Below the pieces are notes generated by a model, which worked only from the letters and a program-made list of their open reading frames with translations, was not told where the DNA came from and made no database searches. From positions 87,009,604-87,073,603 of the forward strand of contig NC_082695.1 of NCBI RefSeq assembly GCF_949987515.2: 64,000 bases of DNA, written 5' to 3'. The stretch's first letter is position 1. Each line of letters opens with the position of its first letter. Below, piece by piece: positions 24,435 through 37,504 of the stretch. Both the position numbers and the translations under genes were made by a program. Source of the stretch: Delphinus delphis. Lineage: Eukaryota; Chordata; Mammalia; Artiodactyla; Delphinidae.

Positions 24435-24556
24435 TGGGACTTCCCTGGCGGTCCAGTGGTTAAGACTTCACGCTTCCACTTCAGGGGGTGTGGGTGTGAT
24501 CCCTTGTCTGGGAACTAAGATTCCACAAGCCGCATGGCCAAAAAAGTTAAAAAAAT
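24435..24556 (+). mobile_element. Short tRNA-derived SINE (CHR-1/Bov-tA-like)
   Basis: Starts gggacttccctggcggtcca, has a tRNA-like second half (tgggtgtgatcccttgtctg) and ends in the short ccgcatggcc plus A-rich tail. It lacks the long tRNA-unrelated body of the other SINEs. A perfect 16-bp duplication, taaaagctcaggaaac, is at 24419-24434 and 24557-24572. Confidence 0.92.
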
Positions 24557-24572
24557 AAAAGCTCAGGAAACC

Positions 24573-24903
24573 ACCTGGGATTTCTCGTTCACCCCCTATA
24601 GCTCATCGTTGTCATCACATCCTCATGGAGTTAGCTTAAAATTTACTTCACTTTCAATGTTACATAATTTCCAATCGTCCCATTACGGTCTAACTCTCCA
24701 TTCCTTCAAACTTAGGTTATTAAACCCATTATTTCTGTCCAGTGTTTTTATTCCTCTCATCCAGTTTATACATTGTAATCTCATTTGTTTTCCTAAAATC
24801 TTTTCCTGAATCTCCCCTCTCTTCCCTATACATTTGACCAATACTTGTCCTTATAGAATAATCTCCAAACTCATCACATCCTGCCTGGTGCATGCAGTCT
24901 GGT
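24573..24903. other. Spacer between two SINE insertions
   Basis: Pyrimidine-rich sequence that continues the style of 24080-24418 and may be one old host repeat (L2-like wording). No gene seen. Confidence 0.4.
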
Positions 24904-24918
24904 CACAATCCATTCTAA

Positions 24919-25281
24919 TAATTTTTTAAAATTTTATTTATTTAATTAATTTATTTTTGGCCGCGTTGGGTCTTCATTGCTGCGTGCGGGCTTTCTCTAG
25001 TTGCATCGAGCGGGGGCTACTCTTCATTGCGGTGCGCGGGCTTCTCACTGCGGTGGTTTCTCTTGTTGCGGAGCATGGGCTCTAGGTGCGCGGGCTTCTG
25101 TAGTTGCAGCATGTAGGCTTCAGTAGTTGTGGCTCGCGGGCTCTAGAGCACAGGCTCAGTAGTTGTGGTGCACGGGCTTAGCTGCTCCACGACATGTGGG
25201 ATCTTCCCGGACCAGGGCTCGAACCCGTGTCCCCTGCATTGGCAGGCGGATTCTTAACCACTGCACTGCCAGGGAAGTCCC
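24919..25281 (-). mobile_element. CHR-type SINE, long form
   Basis: Reverse orientation with T-rich tail, the three agtagttg-type motifs of the undeleted body, and the head ending ctgccagggaagtcc. A perfect 15-bp duplication, cacaatccattctaa, is at 24904-24918 and 25282-25296. Confidence 0.96.
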
Positions 25282-25299
25282 CACAATCCATTCTAAATC

Positions 25300-28200
25300 T
25301 TCTCTTTTTCTCAAAACTTACCACTTGACCTCAATTCCCTTCCAAACATTCCAAGCCAAATGGCCATGGAGTATTTCATATAGGTGATTCCTGTTTGTGT
25401 TTACTGTACCTTATCTCAACCTCTGGCTCTACACAAATCAGCCCTTTTCTCAGTGATAGTGGTCATTGCAACCTTCATGAAGAGAACTGTGGATCCAGGA
25501 ACAAGCTGAGGACCTAGGAACGGCCGGGTCTCAGGACTAGTGGCCCTTCCGCATCCTCAAACCCAAGACGCGTGAGTAGCCGGGTGGACTCTCATCCCCA
25601 TCCTCAAGGATGACTTTTCACACTCAAATAACACTTTACGGAGGCTTCAGAGCTTTCGCTTATCACAGTAACTAGACCAGCCAATCGCAGGTCAGATCTG
25701 TGATGGGGTCATGATGTCGGATGGGGCTTCCTGAAACCGACAGTCTCATCTTTACCTTTCCTTCAAAGGCTCAAATGCAGGCCTAACATTTCAGTAAAGC
25801 TTGACTCTGGTAACCCTACCTACAGTCATCCTTTTATCTCTGATCACCAACGTCCCGGCACAGATGCTCTATGTCCGACGTCCACTCTCTCTTCCCATCT
25901 TGTAAGCTCCTGGAGGACATTTCCTGTGCTCCTTTCTCTGCAGTCATGTGATACTGCCTGGTTCCCATCAAGCACCCAAATAATACTTCCTGATTAAGTA
26001 ATTTCGAACTCGCGGGTGGCGATCATCTTCATTGACTCTGCATCTCTGAAGTTCTAGCTTAACAACTCTGTGTCACTTCAGTGTATGTAGTGGGTGTCTT
26101 CTTCTCTGGCTTTTGCATCTGTAAACATTCCCTGGCGTTTGGTGTAATTGTACTGTCTATTACTGGACTCCATTTCTTTGTTCATCTGGAACGGGAGCTT
26201 TTCTTTTCCTTCCTGGAAGTAAATCCTTATAGTCCTTAGTAGAAAAAAAAATGAAAAAAAAATAGTTATGTCAAAAAAGGCAGAGTGGACACATTTGTGA
26301 ACTTCAAGGGATGTGGGTTCCTTGCTTCTTCTGTCGCAAACTGGAGTGGTCCTAATGTCCCGTGTCCTTGGCCAAACGAATGGAAACACTATCATCAAAA
26401 CCCAAACAGAGCCTTTATCCTGCTTGTGACCAAATGTTCTTTCTGAAATTGCTCTAGCATTTCATCACTGTGGTCATGGCTACATGAATATGTGTCATTT
26501 ATTATTTCAAAAGGGAAAATGCTTTTGGTCATCATGTCTTATCATTTACTTCACCCCAGTACAATTTCAGCTGAAAAGGAAAATGTAAGTTGGCTCAAAG
26601 GAAAGTGGACGGTGTGAGTTTACTTTGATTCTGTCTCAGAAACTATGTGTGTATATTTAATTCTAATGGCTACTTACAGGTCCACACTTCCTTATCTGCA
26701 ATTACAAAATCCACAAAGCTTTGACAGATGAAGTTTTTACAGTCAAATCTGTCCTAAACTCATGTGAGACCGGTTATAACCTGGACCCCATGTGTGGAGT
26801 GATTACGAGGTACTATCCCAGACCCTACTGATAAGTTATGTGATATGAAGCAGTTCTTAACTCTGAAACACATCTGTTCCCACGTGACTTGGTCAAGGGA
26901 TTGTGGACCTGTAATACATAAATATGGCTCGATAACTCAAAACTTACAGCATGCTATTAAATAGAAAAGAAAATATTCTGGTCTTCAACTCCAACCTACT
27001 TCTCAGAAGAAACGATCTTTAATTTGCCTTTTTACCACTGTAATTATAACTGCCATTAAAGCGTTTATACGCTTGATTTCTTGATTTCAGATCTTATATA
27101 ATGACTTACTGCTGTAAGAGATGAGGAAGGTAAGGCACTATGTCCGCATCCAGTTACACCTTTAAATATTTATCTGTATTTCTGAGTCTCTTGAAGTAAC
27201 CAGAAACCCTCCACATCCATAAGATAAAACAATTAGTGCCCTGTATACTTTATCCTTTACCTATTCTCCCTTGACTATCCTTATATGTCTCACTTGAATC
27301 CTTTTTTTTAAAAATTATCAGTACCTTGACATTTTAATTTTTTCAGTAATTTTGTGCTTGCTTATAGATGATTTCTAAAATAGGAAATCAGTAATGGCAT
27401 GAACACTCTTATGAATATGTAGCTGCATTTAACGACTGAACTGTGTAAGGTCATGGCAGCCTTGGAAATTACAACTCAACCAACTAGAGTCATTCCAGAA
27501 CGTTTCAAGCATCAAGGCCAATGCAGTCTTTATTTCTCTCTCCTTTCTCTCCCTCCTTACCTACCTAACCTTCTATCAGTTGACTGCCCCAAATTATAGC
27601 ATTTCATATTGTTTCATTTCACTTATCTGTGGACCTTAATTTTCTTACAAAGAATTGTTGGGCATTTTCCCATTGTTTTCTACTTACTTTTCTATATAAT
27701 TGAGAAAATCAATGTAAATAAGATAACCTTTTAAAAATATCATTTCATTGTTTGAATTGTTTAGTTTGGAATAATTACTCATCTGTAATCCAAAGGATTT
27801 ATTTTTTGCTCCGTTTTTTTCAAAGCATGTTTGGTTTAAGGTCTCTGTTCCTTGGATCTCATGTCTACTTACTTGGATTACTGGGGGATGTTGACTATGT
27901 ACTGATTTTTTTTTTTTATAACTACCAAATGTAAATGATCTAAGATCACTCATGTCTGAAATATACTTTAGTGTCCTGAGTGGTAGTTTAGCTGGGCATC
28001 AAATTGTGGTTTCCAAATCCTTTTCCCCCATAACCTTAGGAAAAAAGTGCCAATTTCATTTTAAAATGTCTACAGTATAGGGTTTTTTCCCTACATTTGT
28101 CATTGTCTTTACAGAATAAAATGCGATTAGTAAAAGTTCAACTTGAGAATAAATAGTTCAGGAGATTAAAGCGTACCACTGCCTTTAGTAAGTCCTCCCA

Positions 28201-28690
28201 AAGTTTTTCCTGAGACTGAATCATTTTCTATTTCTTTTAGTTTCTTGTTTTTCCTCACTGAATTGCCATGTCCAACTCTCTAACAGCTAATGTACGTCAC
28301 CACATCTAAACTCAAAGTAAATTATTCAAATTACTTTTAGAGAAAGAGTATTTTTAAACTCTTTTCTCTATAGGTTTTATATTATTGTATTTTAGTGTTT
28401 TTTATTTAACCCTTATTTTGTGGAAGTGAACAAAATCCAGGTGCTTCTTATGATGTACCCCATTGGGGATATGGTGTGGTTTGTCCCCTCCTCCTGGCCC
28501 AGGGCTCATTTACTTTTGGTCTTAGTAACTAAATTAAAAACAGGACAAAATTCCCTTGAAAAACCCTCTGTTGGAAGTCTGTGTGTTTCAGAGAAGCTTC
28601 TCAGTTTGGGATTTGCAGAATATTATGATTAAATAAGGGGCAGGGTCCCTTCCTTCCCACTCTCTCCTGTTTCTCTCCTGCACACCATCA
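25300..28690. other. No gene recognised; old repeat remnants
   Basis: L2-like wording appears at about 25890-25990 (ttgtaagctcctggaggaca). At 27950-28030 the phrases tgagtggtagtttagctggg and catcaaattgtgg resemble old L1 5' sequence. No open frame has a recognisable domain. A-tracts are at 26242-26264. Confidence 0.5.
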
Positions 28691-28696
28691 CAGATC

Positions 28697-28743
28697 TCAC
28701 ACACAGACACACACACAGACACACACACACACACACACACACA
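28697..28743. repeat. (CA)n microsatellite
   Basis: About 47 bp of CA repeat with a few ga interruptions on the left and a pure CA run on the right. Confidence 0.97.
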
Positions 28744-28744
28744 T

Positions 28745-31700
28745 AAAGCATCTGGATCTACACTTCCTTCATCTTTTAAATAATCCTCCATCTAAATGCA
28801 CAATGTGTTACTTGCCAAAAAACCCAGCTGGTACGATTTTTTATTCTGAACTAATGGTTTTGACATTATATAGAAATTGCTAATCAATTCACGTAAAATG
28901 TGTAAGTTTCAACTGTAATTTTAATTTTTGTTTCCATTGTTCCTGTTAGATTCAATAAAGATAATTTCATACAGTGTTCTAAGCAATTGAATTACCTCTT
29001 TGTATATCATGGGGTTTGAGATAAAATGGTTACAAAATCACATATTGGAGAATCTCTCGTAGCTTAAAAGTCAGGCAACAGCAATATGCCATTAAGGTTT
29101 TTGCTTTCTCCAGCCTTTGCCTTGTGTTATGTGATACATCTTACAGGGCAGTTTTTAGGATAAAATGACAGCAAAGGTAAGAGCACTTAGAAAAATCACC
29201 CGCAAAGAGCGACTATGACATCTGTTTATGAAGTTCTTTAGTGAGGCCTACATAGGATAAAATTACCTATTTCCTGTCCTTGGCACATAGCAGGTACTTA
29301 AATATTTTTTACCTTTTACGTCAGTTTCCTAATCAGTGCACATTTTGGTTATAGTTGTTATTATTATAATAATATGGGTTATAAGAAGCTTCTATACACA
29401 AAAAAATGATGTCCCTTTTGTAAAACAGATTTTTAATGTTTGGAATGAAAAGTGTTTTAATTAATATGAGTCACTGAGAGAAAACCCTAATAAGCTTGGC
29501 CTTTAGGGTGGTGGTCTTTGCCGGTATTGGAATGCTAGGATCTTGTAGTGATTTGCCCAGAATCCAAGCGGGGCCCGGGGGACAGGTGCTGGCTGGCCTT
29601 GGGATCTCAGCTCAGGGGTAAACAGTCCCCCAGCTGGGCTCATAAGGGCCTCACGCAGACCTTCCCCGTCTGTGACAGCTGCTGCTGCTAAGTGCCTTCC
29701 ACCCATTGCCAACGTTAGCAGAAATATTCACAGGCCTTTTTCCTTGGAAAACTGAACCACGGTGAGAACCCACCATAAACAAACAAACAAACAAACAAAC
29801 CACAGAACCTCTTAGTGCCCTTATACATCTCTGGTTTCTTTCCAGCATTTTCCTTTCACTTCTCATTTGTCACCTGCACTAACTCTGGGAGCTGGAATCT
29901 ACTCGTTCTCCCTTTCACAGCCGCTGATGGGCGGCCCTGCCCTGGGAGGGGCATGTGCACATGGCCCAGCAGTGTCAGCACCGGCGGGAACATCGAGTTC
30001 TCATCCAATGACGTGATTGTTTGCAGAATAAGGTGTGTATCCCCACTGATGTGATTCCTTGGGGGGGGGAGGGGCTTTTATTTGCAATTGAGCAGAACAG
30101 GAGACTCCCTCTGGGAGGGGACATGCGGGTATCCTCACTTTTTCCAGGTCTGTGTGGGGAGACACCCCATTCTCAGACTTCAGTCCTTCCTTCCTCTACC
30201 CTGTGAAATAAGGGGCAGCAACAGCAGTAAACATCTAACACCTGGATTAAAAAAAAGTGTGGTTGATTCCCAGGGGCTTCACACACTTCATTGTCCTCTG
30301 ATTCTATATCTGACTGAAGTAGGTCCAGTGTTAGGGTACGTTTTATAGAGACGCGGGGAAAGTCAGGGGGTAAGGGGCGTAAATGAATTGTCGGGGGAAA
30401 GCTCAGGGAGTGAATTAAGTAGACACGGAGTAGGTCCAGCACTTCTGACTCTGGGGCTCCCCTCTTCCCGCATCCTTGCACCCAGAAGACGCAATCTGCT
30501 TGGCTTACAAACCCGTGCAGGTCTCTATGGTTTTTCAAAGGTGCCCAAACTCCTCAGACTTATCTAAAATTCAAATTCAAGGTAACAGATTCCCTGAAGT
30601 TCCCTAGTGATGGCACATTCGATCGCCCCATATTTCTTCTCTTTATAGACCTCTTGAGGTCTTCATGTACCCGGCTAGTTATGAAAACCCTCACCAAATC
30701 ACGTCCTCACCAGCCACAGAGCAGAGACTTGAAGGGAGGTGCTTGACTGTGCCTGGTTTCCCTGGTAACAGGCATCTATAGCTCTCGGGTGACCCACACC
30801 CTTACATCATCTATTTCCCTTCTATTTTGTTTAAAGGAAGGAGGCTCATTGTGAAGAAGAGATGGCACGACTATTAAATCGTTAATCCTGTTTCACCCAC
30901 TGGCGGTGGAGTGTTTGCTTTCTACTTTGCTGTGAGGGCAAAACAAATCAAGTTTCTGTTCAGAAACTCTAGCTAGAAAGAAGTCACCCTTAGGGGCTGC
31001 ACTTACAATGGATTTAGTGTAATATCACTAGAATGTTTTATTTGAACGACTGGCTGAATAATGAAAGCAGTAAGAGAAAATCTGAGTAAACGGAAAAGGA
31101 TGGCTTTCTTCCTCTCTGTGAAGAGGGTAAGTACCCAGTGGCTTCAATGAATCCGTAGGAACATCCTCCATTCTTTTCACGGAGCATTTTTTTCTCTCCA
31201 TTTGGTTAACCAGGCTGAGTCACAGCAACCTATGAAGCCGATGCCTCTTCTGAAATTTCTAGATGGTTAGTGTTAGTCGTCTTAAACCTCTGGACCCCAG
31301 TTATTTTCCACCACAAAAGATAAAAGTAGGAATAATAATTGTTTTAGAAGCAACTTCTCCAACATTCACCCTTATAAGTGGTGGGCAATCCACCATGATA
31401 ATTAAAAGTATTTAGCAAGTGTTTAAATGTGCATTCTACTATTACTCCAGAAAACTGGAGAGGGGTGTCTAGGCTTGTGATAGAGATCAGAGATCTAGGG
31501 CGAGAGATCAGAAGGGAGCTTAATCAATACAGATTGTATTGTCTGTATTACATTTATCACGCGGTAAATGCTCTTCAATTAATCGACAGTCTTGTATTGG
31601 AGCCTACTCTGTGCAAGACAAAATTCCAAATTTTGTAGGTAAAGAAAGAAATTTGTCATGGCCTCTGCTCTCAGGAAGCTTATAGCTGACCCTCTTGGAA

Positions 31701-32080
31701 CCAACTTCAGGAGAGAAGGACCCATGGAAATCACAGTTGGGGTAGAGGGAGGGGAGTTCTTGGCCCTGCGGGTCCAGGCTGGGGGTGAGGGTGGGGAAAG
31801 GAAGTCATGAACACTGGAAGCCATCGATCACTCCGGGATTTCATCCACTAGGACGTTTTCTCATTCAACAAATACTTGCTCTTCACCTGCCGGGTTTTCA
31901 GCACTTTTTGGTCAATGCCTTCAAGATCACTCTCTAATTGATAAGCTTATAAACAATTCAATTTTTAAATAAGTTTAATTTTTTGAAACCATGTATGAGT
32001 AGAACTGTAAGTAGTGTGCAAATTCAGGAAGTAAAGATCCCTGGGTTTGGGGTGAGAAATGGAAGATTTCCTGCCATATC
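28745..32080. other. No gene recognised
   Basis: Contains MIR-like wording at 29278-29305 (ccttggcacatagcaggtac), an (AAAC)n run at 29777-29800, a poly-G run at 30061-30069 and L2-like wording at 31595-31690 and 31860-31900. The open frame at 30173-30538 (-) lacks any known domain. Confidence 0.5.
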
Positions 32081-32126
32081 AGTAAACAAAGGATGTCACC
32101 GGCATCAGCGCTTGCAGCCCTGCAAC

Positions 32127-32563
32127 GTGAGCCCCGAGGAAACTCAGGAAAGAAAGAACACCTGCCATCAGCAGCCGTCAGACTGCGGCCACTCCCCACG
32201 GTGAGCCCTGAGGAAACTCAGGATGTGAAAACACAGGATACTGGCCCCAGGGAGCTGAGGTGCCCATCAAAGGAATGATTTCACTGAGCCCAGACTCTTG
32301 CATCTTCCCATACCTAGAAAAGCACTAAATCCCTTAACTTGGGATAGCTAGTTTTCTTTAATTAACAATAATCCTTTGATGTTCAAACTACATGCCCTTT
32401 GTTGCAAAACTCCTATATAACCTGTCTTCCCCTTCACCTCCTCGGAGCAGTTCTCTCAGGGTTACTAGAGATGCTGCCCCCCGGGCTTGAAGTCCTAAAA
32501 ATTCCCACCGAATAAAACGGAACTCTCAACTTTTCGGTTGTGCATGTTTTTTAAGTCGACAGG
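32127..32563 (+). mobile_element. Solo LTR of an endogenous retrovirus (class I-like)
   Basis: Shows LTR layout in order: a TATA-like ctatataacc (32412-32421), a polyadenylation signal (gaataaaacg, near 32511), then a U5-like GT-rich end around 32530-32563. The left part begins with gtgagccccgaggaaactca at 32127, and a closely related copy of that segment recurs at 32201. No retroviral coding sequence flanks it. Boundaries are approximate; no duplication identified. The family was not fixed by eye. Confidence 0.7.
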
Positions 32564-32569
32564 GGACAG

Positions 32570-34055
32570 TCCACAAATTAATAAAATAATTGGTGCACTT
32601 TTCAAGGAATGGGTAGAAGTGAGCAGACAGAGAGTGTGGAATCAAAGCAGCGTCAGCCACCAGCGCAGAGAGAAATCACCGTGGGATCTCAGCAGAGAGC
32701 AATGACCTCACAGGACCCCGAGAGCGTCACCAGGAAGTGTAAGAGTGAGAAATAAGGACGGAAAAGAAGCTTGATGCTGGATGGGGGAGGTCATTCCATC
32801 ATCAAGATAGTTTGGAAATACCTTGTGAGAAATTGGTAAGTATTTGAAAAAGAAAAGAAATCCTGGTAGACTGTTCCATAGGCTTTAGCAGTGTTCTGTA
32901 TTTGTGAGAGTGATGCCTGGCTGTGTCTGGGAACTGCCTCGGGTGTGCTAAGTGACAGAGTCTGATTCAGTCGGTATATGTTCGGCCCAAGACTCTGGAT
33001 TTCTAACAGCTCCCTGGGTGTGTCCTCTGGGTCTCCTTACCTGAACTCCAGATGGAGTGGGCCGTCCTCAGGGCTGGATCCGCGGGGGAGAACCTTGACT
33101 CACAAGGAGGCAGAATGAAGTCTTGGGTAAACTCTGATCTCTGGCACAGACACAGGTGATGAAAGAAGGAAACTGGGTCACACTGACAGACGTGGCCCGG
33201 AAGAATGCCTCCTGGCTTTGGAAACAGAGAGGGTCCCTGCTGTTGTCTGCTCACCCTGCCACCATCCAGAGCTTGGGGTTCATCCCCATACTTGGGAGGG
33301 ACACTTAGAGGAAGCAGAAGTAACACAGCTACAGTAGGGACCTGGGACAGCTGTCCAAACCAACCATCCCAGCCCTTCACTCGAAACGGAAACAGCCAGC
33401 CAGGACCACCACTCCACCCACTAAGCAGAAGCTTCCCTCCTTCCTCAGTAATCCCCCACCCGCAGGTCTGCCTTCTCCACTGTTGCCAGAGCTTCTCACA
33501 CACCAATTCAGCGAGTCTCTTCCAGCTTCCACGCCCTCGCTGGCTCCTTTCTGTCTAGAGGGCAAGGTCATCCTCCCTGACAGTATCCCGTGATCACTGT
33601 TCATCGCGACCCATCACACCATCCTCTCCTCCTGACCACTGAGCTCCTGGCCACAGCTTTCCGTGCCCTGTTTCACATGTTCTACTACCATAGACCTGCA
33701 TTCATGACAAAACCTTCCCTGGGTTCCCCTTCCCTCCTGACCTCTCAAAACCGCCACATTTCTTTTCTGAAGGAAACCCCACACACGGATCAGGACCTGG
33801 TTCCCGTACCACCCTCTTGTAAAGTCTCCCCAGTCGTCCAGGTCGAACCGCTTACACTGTTTGCCATCCCTCCATAACATTTTAATTTAATAAGATCTTC
33901 ATTTTTTTGCACATTCAGAAAAAATTTTTAAATGCATTCAGGAGACTTTATAACACTTTCCAGTTTTGGGTATTGATTTCTCCCTCTTCTAGATGATGTG
34001 AATCTCTCTGAGGCAGAAAAGACTCAATTTATTATTATTATCATTTTAGCAGCAG
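32570..34055. other. No gene recognised; MER5-like patch
   Basis: A MER5-like hAT remnant lies at about 32885-33015 (gagtctgattcagtcggtat, ggatttctaacagctccctg). The 33.0-33.9 kb part is GC-richer and has overlapping open frames on both strands with no recognisable domain. Confidence 0.5.
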
Positions 34056-34059
34056 TATT

Positions 34060-34270
34060 ATGGTTAAGAGTTTGACATCTGAGAGGCTGAATTCAAAGCA
34101 AGGTTTATATCATTGGGAAAATTAATAAAGCCACTCGGAGCCTATTTCTTGAGTTTCCTGATCTGCAAAATGGAGTTCATAATAGGACTTATCCTCCAGG
34201 CTTCCATGAGGCTCACGTAAGTCTGTCTGTAAATGACCTGCTACAGAGTAGCGTTAATAAATATTAACTA
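34060..34270 (+). repeat. MIR SINE fragment
   Basis: MIR order is visible: ttaagagtttgacatctgag, then aagccactcggagcc, tttcctgatctgcaaaatgg and a gcgttaataaatatta end. Confidence 0.65.
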
Positions 34271-34274
34271 TTAG

Positions 34275-35725
34275 TATTAGGATCCCCAGTATCTGGTGTG
34301 GTGACCTATAGGTGCCCATGAGCTGTTATCTTAGATCAGTTGTGTGGAGCTGAGAATTCAGTGAAGTGCTGTGGTCACGTAGCCGTAGATTTGACGGTGG
34401 GTTATTACGGATGATGAATCAAAGCCCTGAAAGCCTTTTACAGTGTTAGGTATGTGTGGTTCTTTTCATTTTCTGATGTAAAATGGAAGGAAACAAAAAA
34501 TAAGAAAAGAATGATGAAGGGAATATTCTGGTAAACTAGCTTAGCTTAAAAGTCAGAGCTCTGGTTACAGGAATCTGATACTGGAGCAAAGTCAAGCCTG
34601 GGAAGGAATTGTCCACTGAAGTTATCGTTAAATTGACCCAAAGTTAGGAGGATTCCAAGCTGAGGACTGCCATGTCTATAGCAATTTCATATTCCAGCAC
34701 ATGTGGGGAATAACCTATAGCATCTACGACAGAAAATATTTCAGGATGGGATCCGCATTGACGTACTAATACTGTGCCTGGGTCTGTAAGCAAGAGACAT
34801 CCGCTGTGAAATTCGTGATAATCTTGAGCAACGCTTCTCAAGCTGGTTGGTTTGGGGACCCCTTTTCACTCTTAAAAATCACTGTGGATCTCAAAGTAAA
34901 TTTGTGCATATGAGTTAACATCAAAAATGACAAAGGCCCTCTAGGTAAATATCATCTACGGAGAAGAGATTAAATAAGATATTTCTTTGCTCCAAACAGA
35001 ACAAAAGTGTACAAGTTTACATTAGGTAAAATGAAACTTTGAACTGATTCTAAGATGGTCTTAGAGAAAAAGAAGTATTTTCCCTCAAAGAAGTCTGCAT
35101 TGAACATATTTTTCTTTTTATTCTTTTTGTGTTAAGACATTTTAAAATTTAAATAGGAATTTAACATATGCCTTAGAGAATGAGAAATAAGAATGTACAT
35201 GCTTTGACTGGGTTGACCGTCTTGCCGATGTCAGTGGTAGAAATGTACTAGATGGGATGCAGTTTAGCCGATGAAGCAACTGTCTTAGGAAGGACTACCG
35301 CCTGCGTGATGCCCCCAAACCCGTAGAACTGTGTGACTATGTCAGAGCTTCCCCTTTGGGTAGAATTCTTTCTCCTATACGGCAATGTGGCTTCCTCCCC
35401 TGAGCTGCCCACACCAGGAAAAAGAAAACATTTCGATTCATTTATCACTAAGGAAGTAAAGTCTGGTTGCTAGGCATGACTGTTGCCATGGCAGCCACGT
35501 TGAGAGGCTGCCTTAGTTATTAAGTTATATTTCCATCTGCAATTAACACTCTCAGCCACGTCTGACATTAGCTGAAAGAACAGCTTTGCTGCCGACCGGG
35601 ATCTCTGATGTTCATGTGCTGTATTCGCTTTTTCCCTCCCTCTTCTCAATTTGGGACTCCTTGTTGATTAAAAACAACAATAGTTGTTAACTGAACCTTT
35701 AATCTATTTCCCTGTACAAAAAACG
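34275..35725. other. No gene recognised
   Basis: At 34829-34900 the words aacgcttctcaagctggttg and ggggaccccttttcactctt resemble an old DNA-transposon remnant. Otherwise nothing identified. Confidence 0.5.
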
Positions 35726-35730
35726 CATGT

Positions 35731-35943
35731 GTTTTTTGTTTTTGTTTTTTGTGGTACGCGGGCCTCTCACTGTTGTGGCCTCTCTCGTTGCGGAGCACAG
35801 GCTCCGGACGCGCAGGCTCAGCGGCCATGGCTCACGGGCCCAGCCGCTCCGCGGCACGTGGGATCTTCCCGGACCGGGGCACGAACCCGTGTCCCCTTCA
35901 TCGGCAGGCGGACTCTCAACCACTGCGCCACCAGGGAAGCCCT
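35731..35943 (-). mobile_element. CHR-type SINE, short form
   Basis: Reverse orientation: T/G-rich tail at 35731-35750, body with ggctcagcggccatggctca, head ending ccaccagggaagccc. The head abuts a 19-nt T tract (35946-35964). No clean target duplication could be identified. Confidence 0.93.
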
Positions 35944-35945
35944 AC

Positions 35946-37315
35946 TTTTTTTTTTTTTTTTTTTGGTATTTCAAAAATACTCATAGGTGGAAGCATCAGT
36001 GTTCCTGATCAAAGTGGAGAATTGCACGCACGGAGATTGGGCTGATCTCCTGAAATGAAAGGCCGCCGTCGGCAGACAGAGATCCTCAAGGCAAAGAAAC
36101 ATCTTCAGGATGGAGCTCTCCGCGACCACCGGCAGGATGGACGGCCGCACAGCCAAGGGAGTGCGAGAAACGGCCGCGGAGCCGTGACTACCTTGACCAC
36201 CCTTAAAGGAAGATTGTTAAAAAATCATTTGTATAGACTGCGGTTTCTTTCCTTACACACGGGAGCATATATATGTGTATTCTTTACACATGTACTAATA
36301 GTTATATTCAAACATGGTGTATATTCACATTTCAAGCAATTCATTATGAAAATTCTCAAAAAGACAAACTCATTTAACCAACTCTTTACCCTTATAAGTA
36401 CCCTTAGAATTTTTTCCAGTGGATTTTTACATTCTGAGGATCTCTCCTTTGGAATACTTGACTTGTAAGATATTGATTATATAAAAACGTCAGTAATTTC
36501 ATCAAGCACTAAATTGTTATAATTCTATGAATAAATTATTTTGAAGAAAAATTGCTGAAGATTGCACAAAACGATGCTACTTAGTTTCCTTATTACTTAT
36601 TCAAATTGTGAAGACAAAACATAGGGGATGCACCGGGCTGATTCTGTCTCGTGGTCTGGCAGGACTTATGTTCTTCTCCCTTGTGGAAAGCATTTTACTT
36701 GCAGGATCTAACCCAGGTAAATGCAACATAAGCTAAAAGTCCATCTCACCGTGTGTCCTCTTGTGTGTGAATTATCGAGTGTGTCTATACACGCTTCTGG
36801 AGTCTAGGGCACTGCTGTCCAAACTTCTAGAGAATAGCACGTGTGGCAAAGGTGACATTTTCACACTTGGAACAAATCCAGGCCCATTCCCCTACTCTTC
36901 TGAAAGAAAGCAGCCATTAGCATCAGTTTTGCTGCCAAGTATTTGTCTAATAATTTATATACTTGATAGCTTATGACTAATAAGAGTTATTTTCTCATTT
37001 TGGGGTGGACTAAAGATAAAAATAAACTAAACTCATGGTGTAATTTCAATTGAATTTTGAGTATTTGACGTGTTACATATTCGTAACTTTCTATTATTTT
37101 GTACTTTTTTAGGTGACCTGCCCCCAAATTTAAATGTCTTGGGAAAGTTATTCCTCAAACCGAGTATTAGGAACAACCACAATGATGATGATGATAATAA
37201 ATATCAAATTGTCTAGTTAGAGAATAATTCGTACTCTCTCCTTTTTTCCTCTCAAAAGAAGTAATTGATCCAATATACAGAATTAATTCAAACTTTTTTC
37301 AAGTCCTTTTAAGGA
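35946..37315. other. T tract, short CpG-rich islet, then unidentified DNA
   Basis: A 19-nt T tract is at 35946-35964. 36040-36190 is CpG-rich (ggccgccgtcggcagaca, gaaacggccgcggagccgtg) within AT-rich surroundings. The frame at 36055-36468 (+) opens there but shows no domain. The rest is AT-rich and unnamed. Confidence 0.5.
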
Positions 37316-37319
37316 AGTA

Positions 37320-37500
37320 AGGGAATCATAGAGTTTAGAATCAGAAAGACGTGGATATAAAGCCCAGCTTCATCACTTACAGGCCGTATGAATTGGCTCA
37401 TCTTAAACCTTCAGTGTAATTTTTTTCTATTTAAACAAATATTAGTAATAATATCAACATCATAAGGTTGTTGTGAAGATTAAATGAGAAAAATCATGGG
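37320..37500 (+). repeat. MIR SINE
   Basis: Good MIR order: gagtttagaatcagaaagac, agcttcatcacttacaggcc, then an aaggttgttgtgaagattaa and atgagaaaa end. Confidence 0.75.
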
Positions 37501-37504
37501 CCTT

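Noticed and set aside
33003..33558. Overlapping 167- and 117-codon frames
   Set aside because: On opposite strands of GC-richer DNA with no recognisable domains; likely chance.
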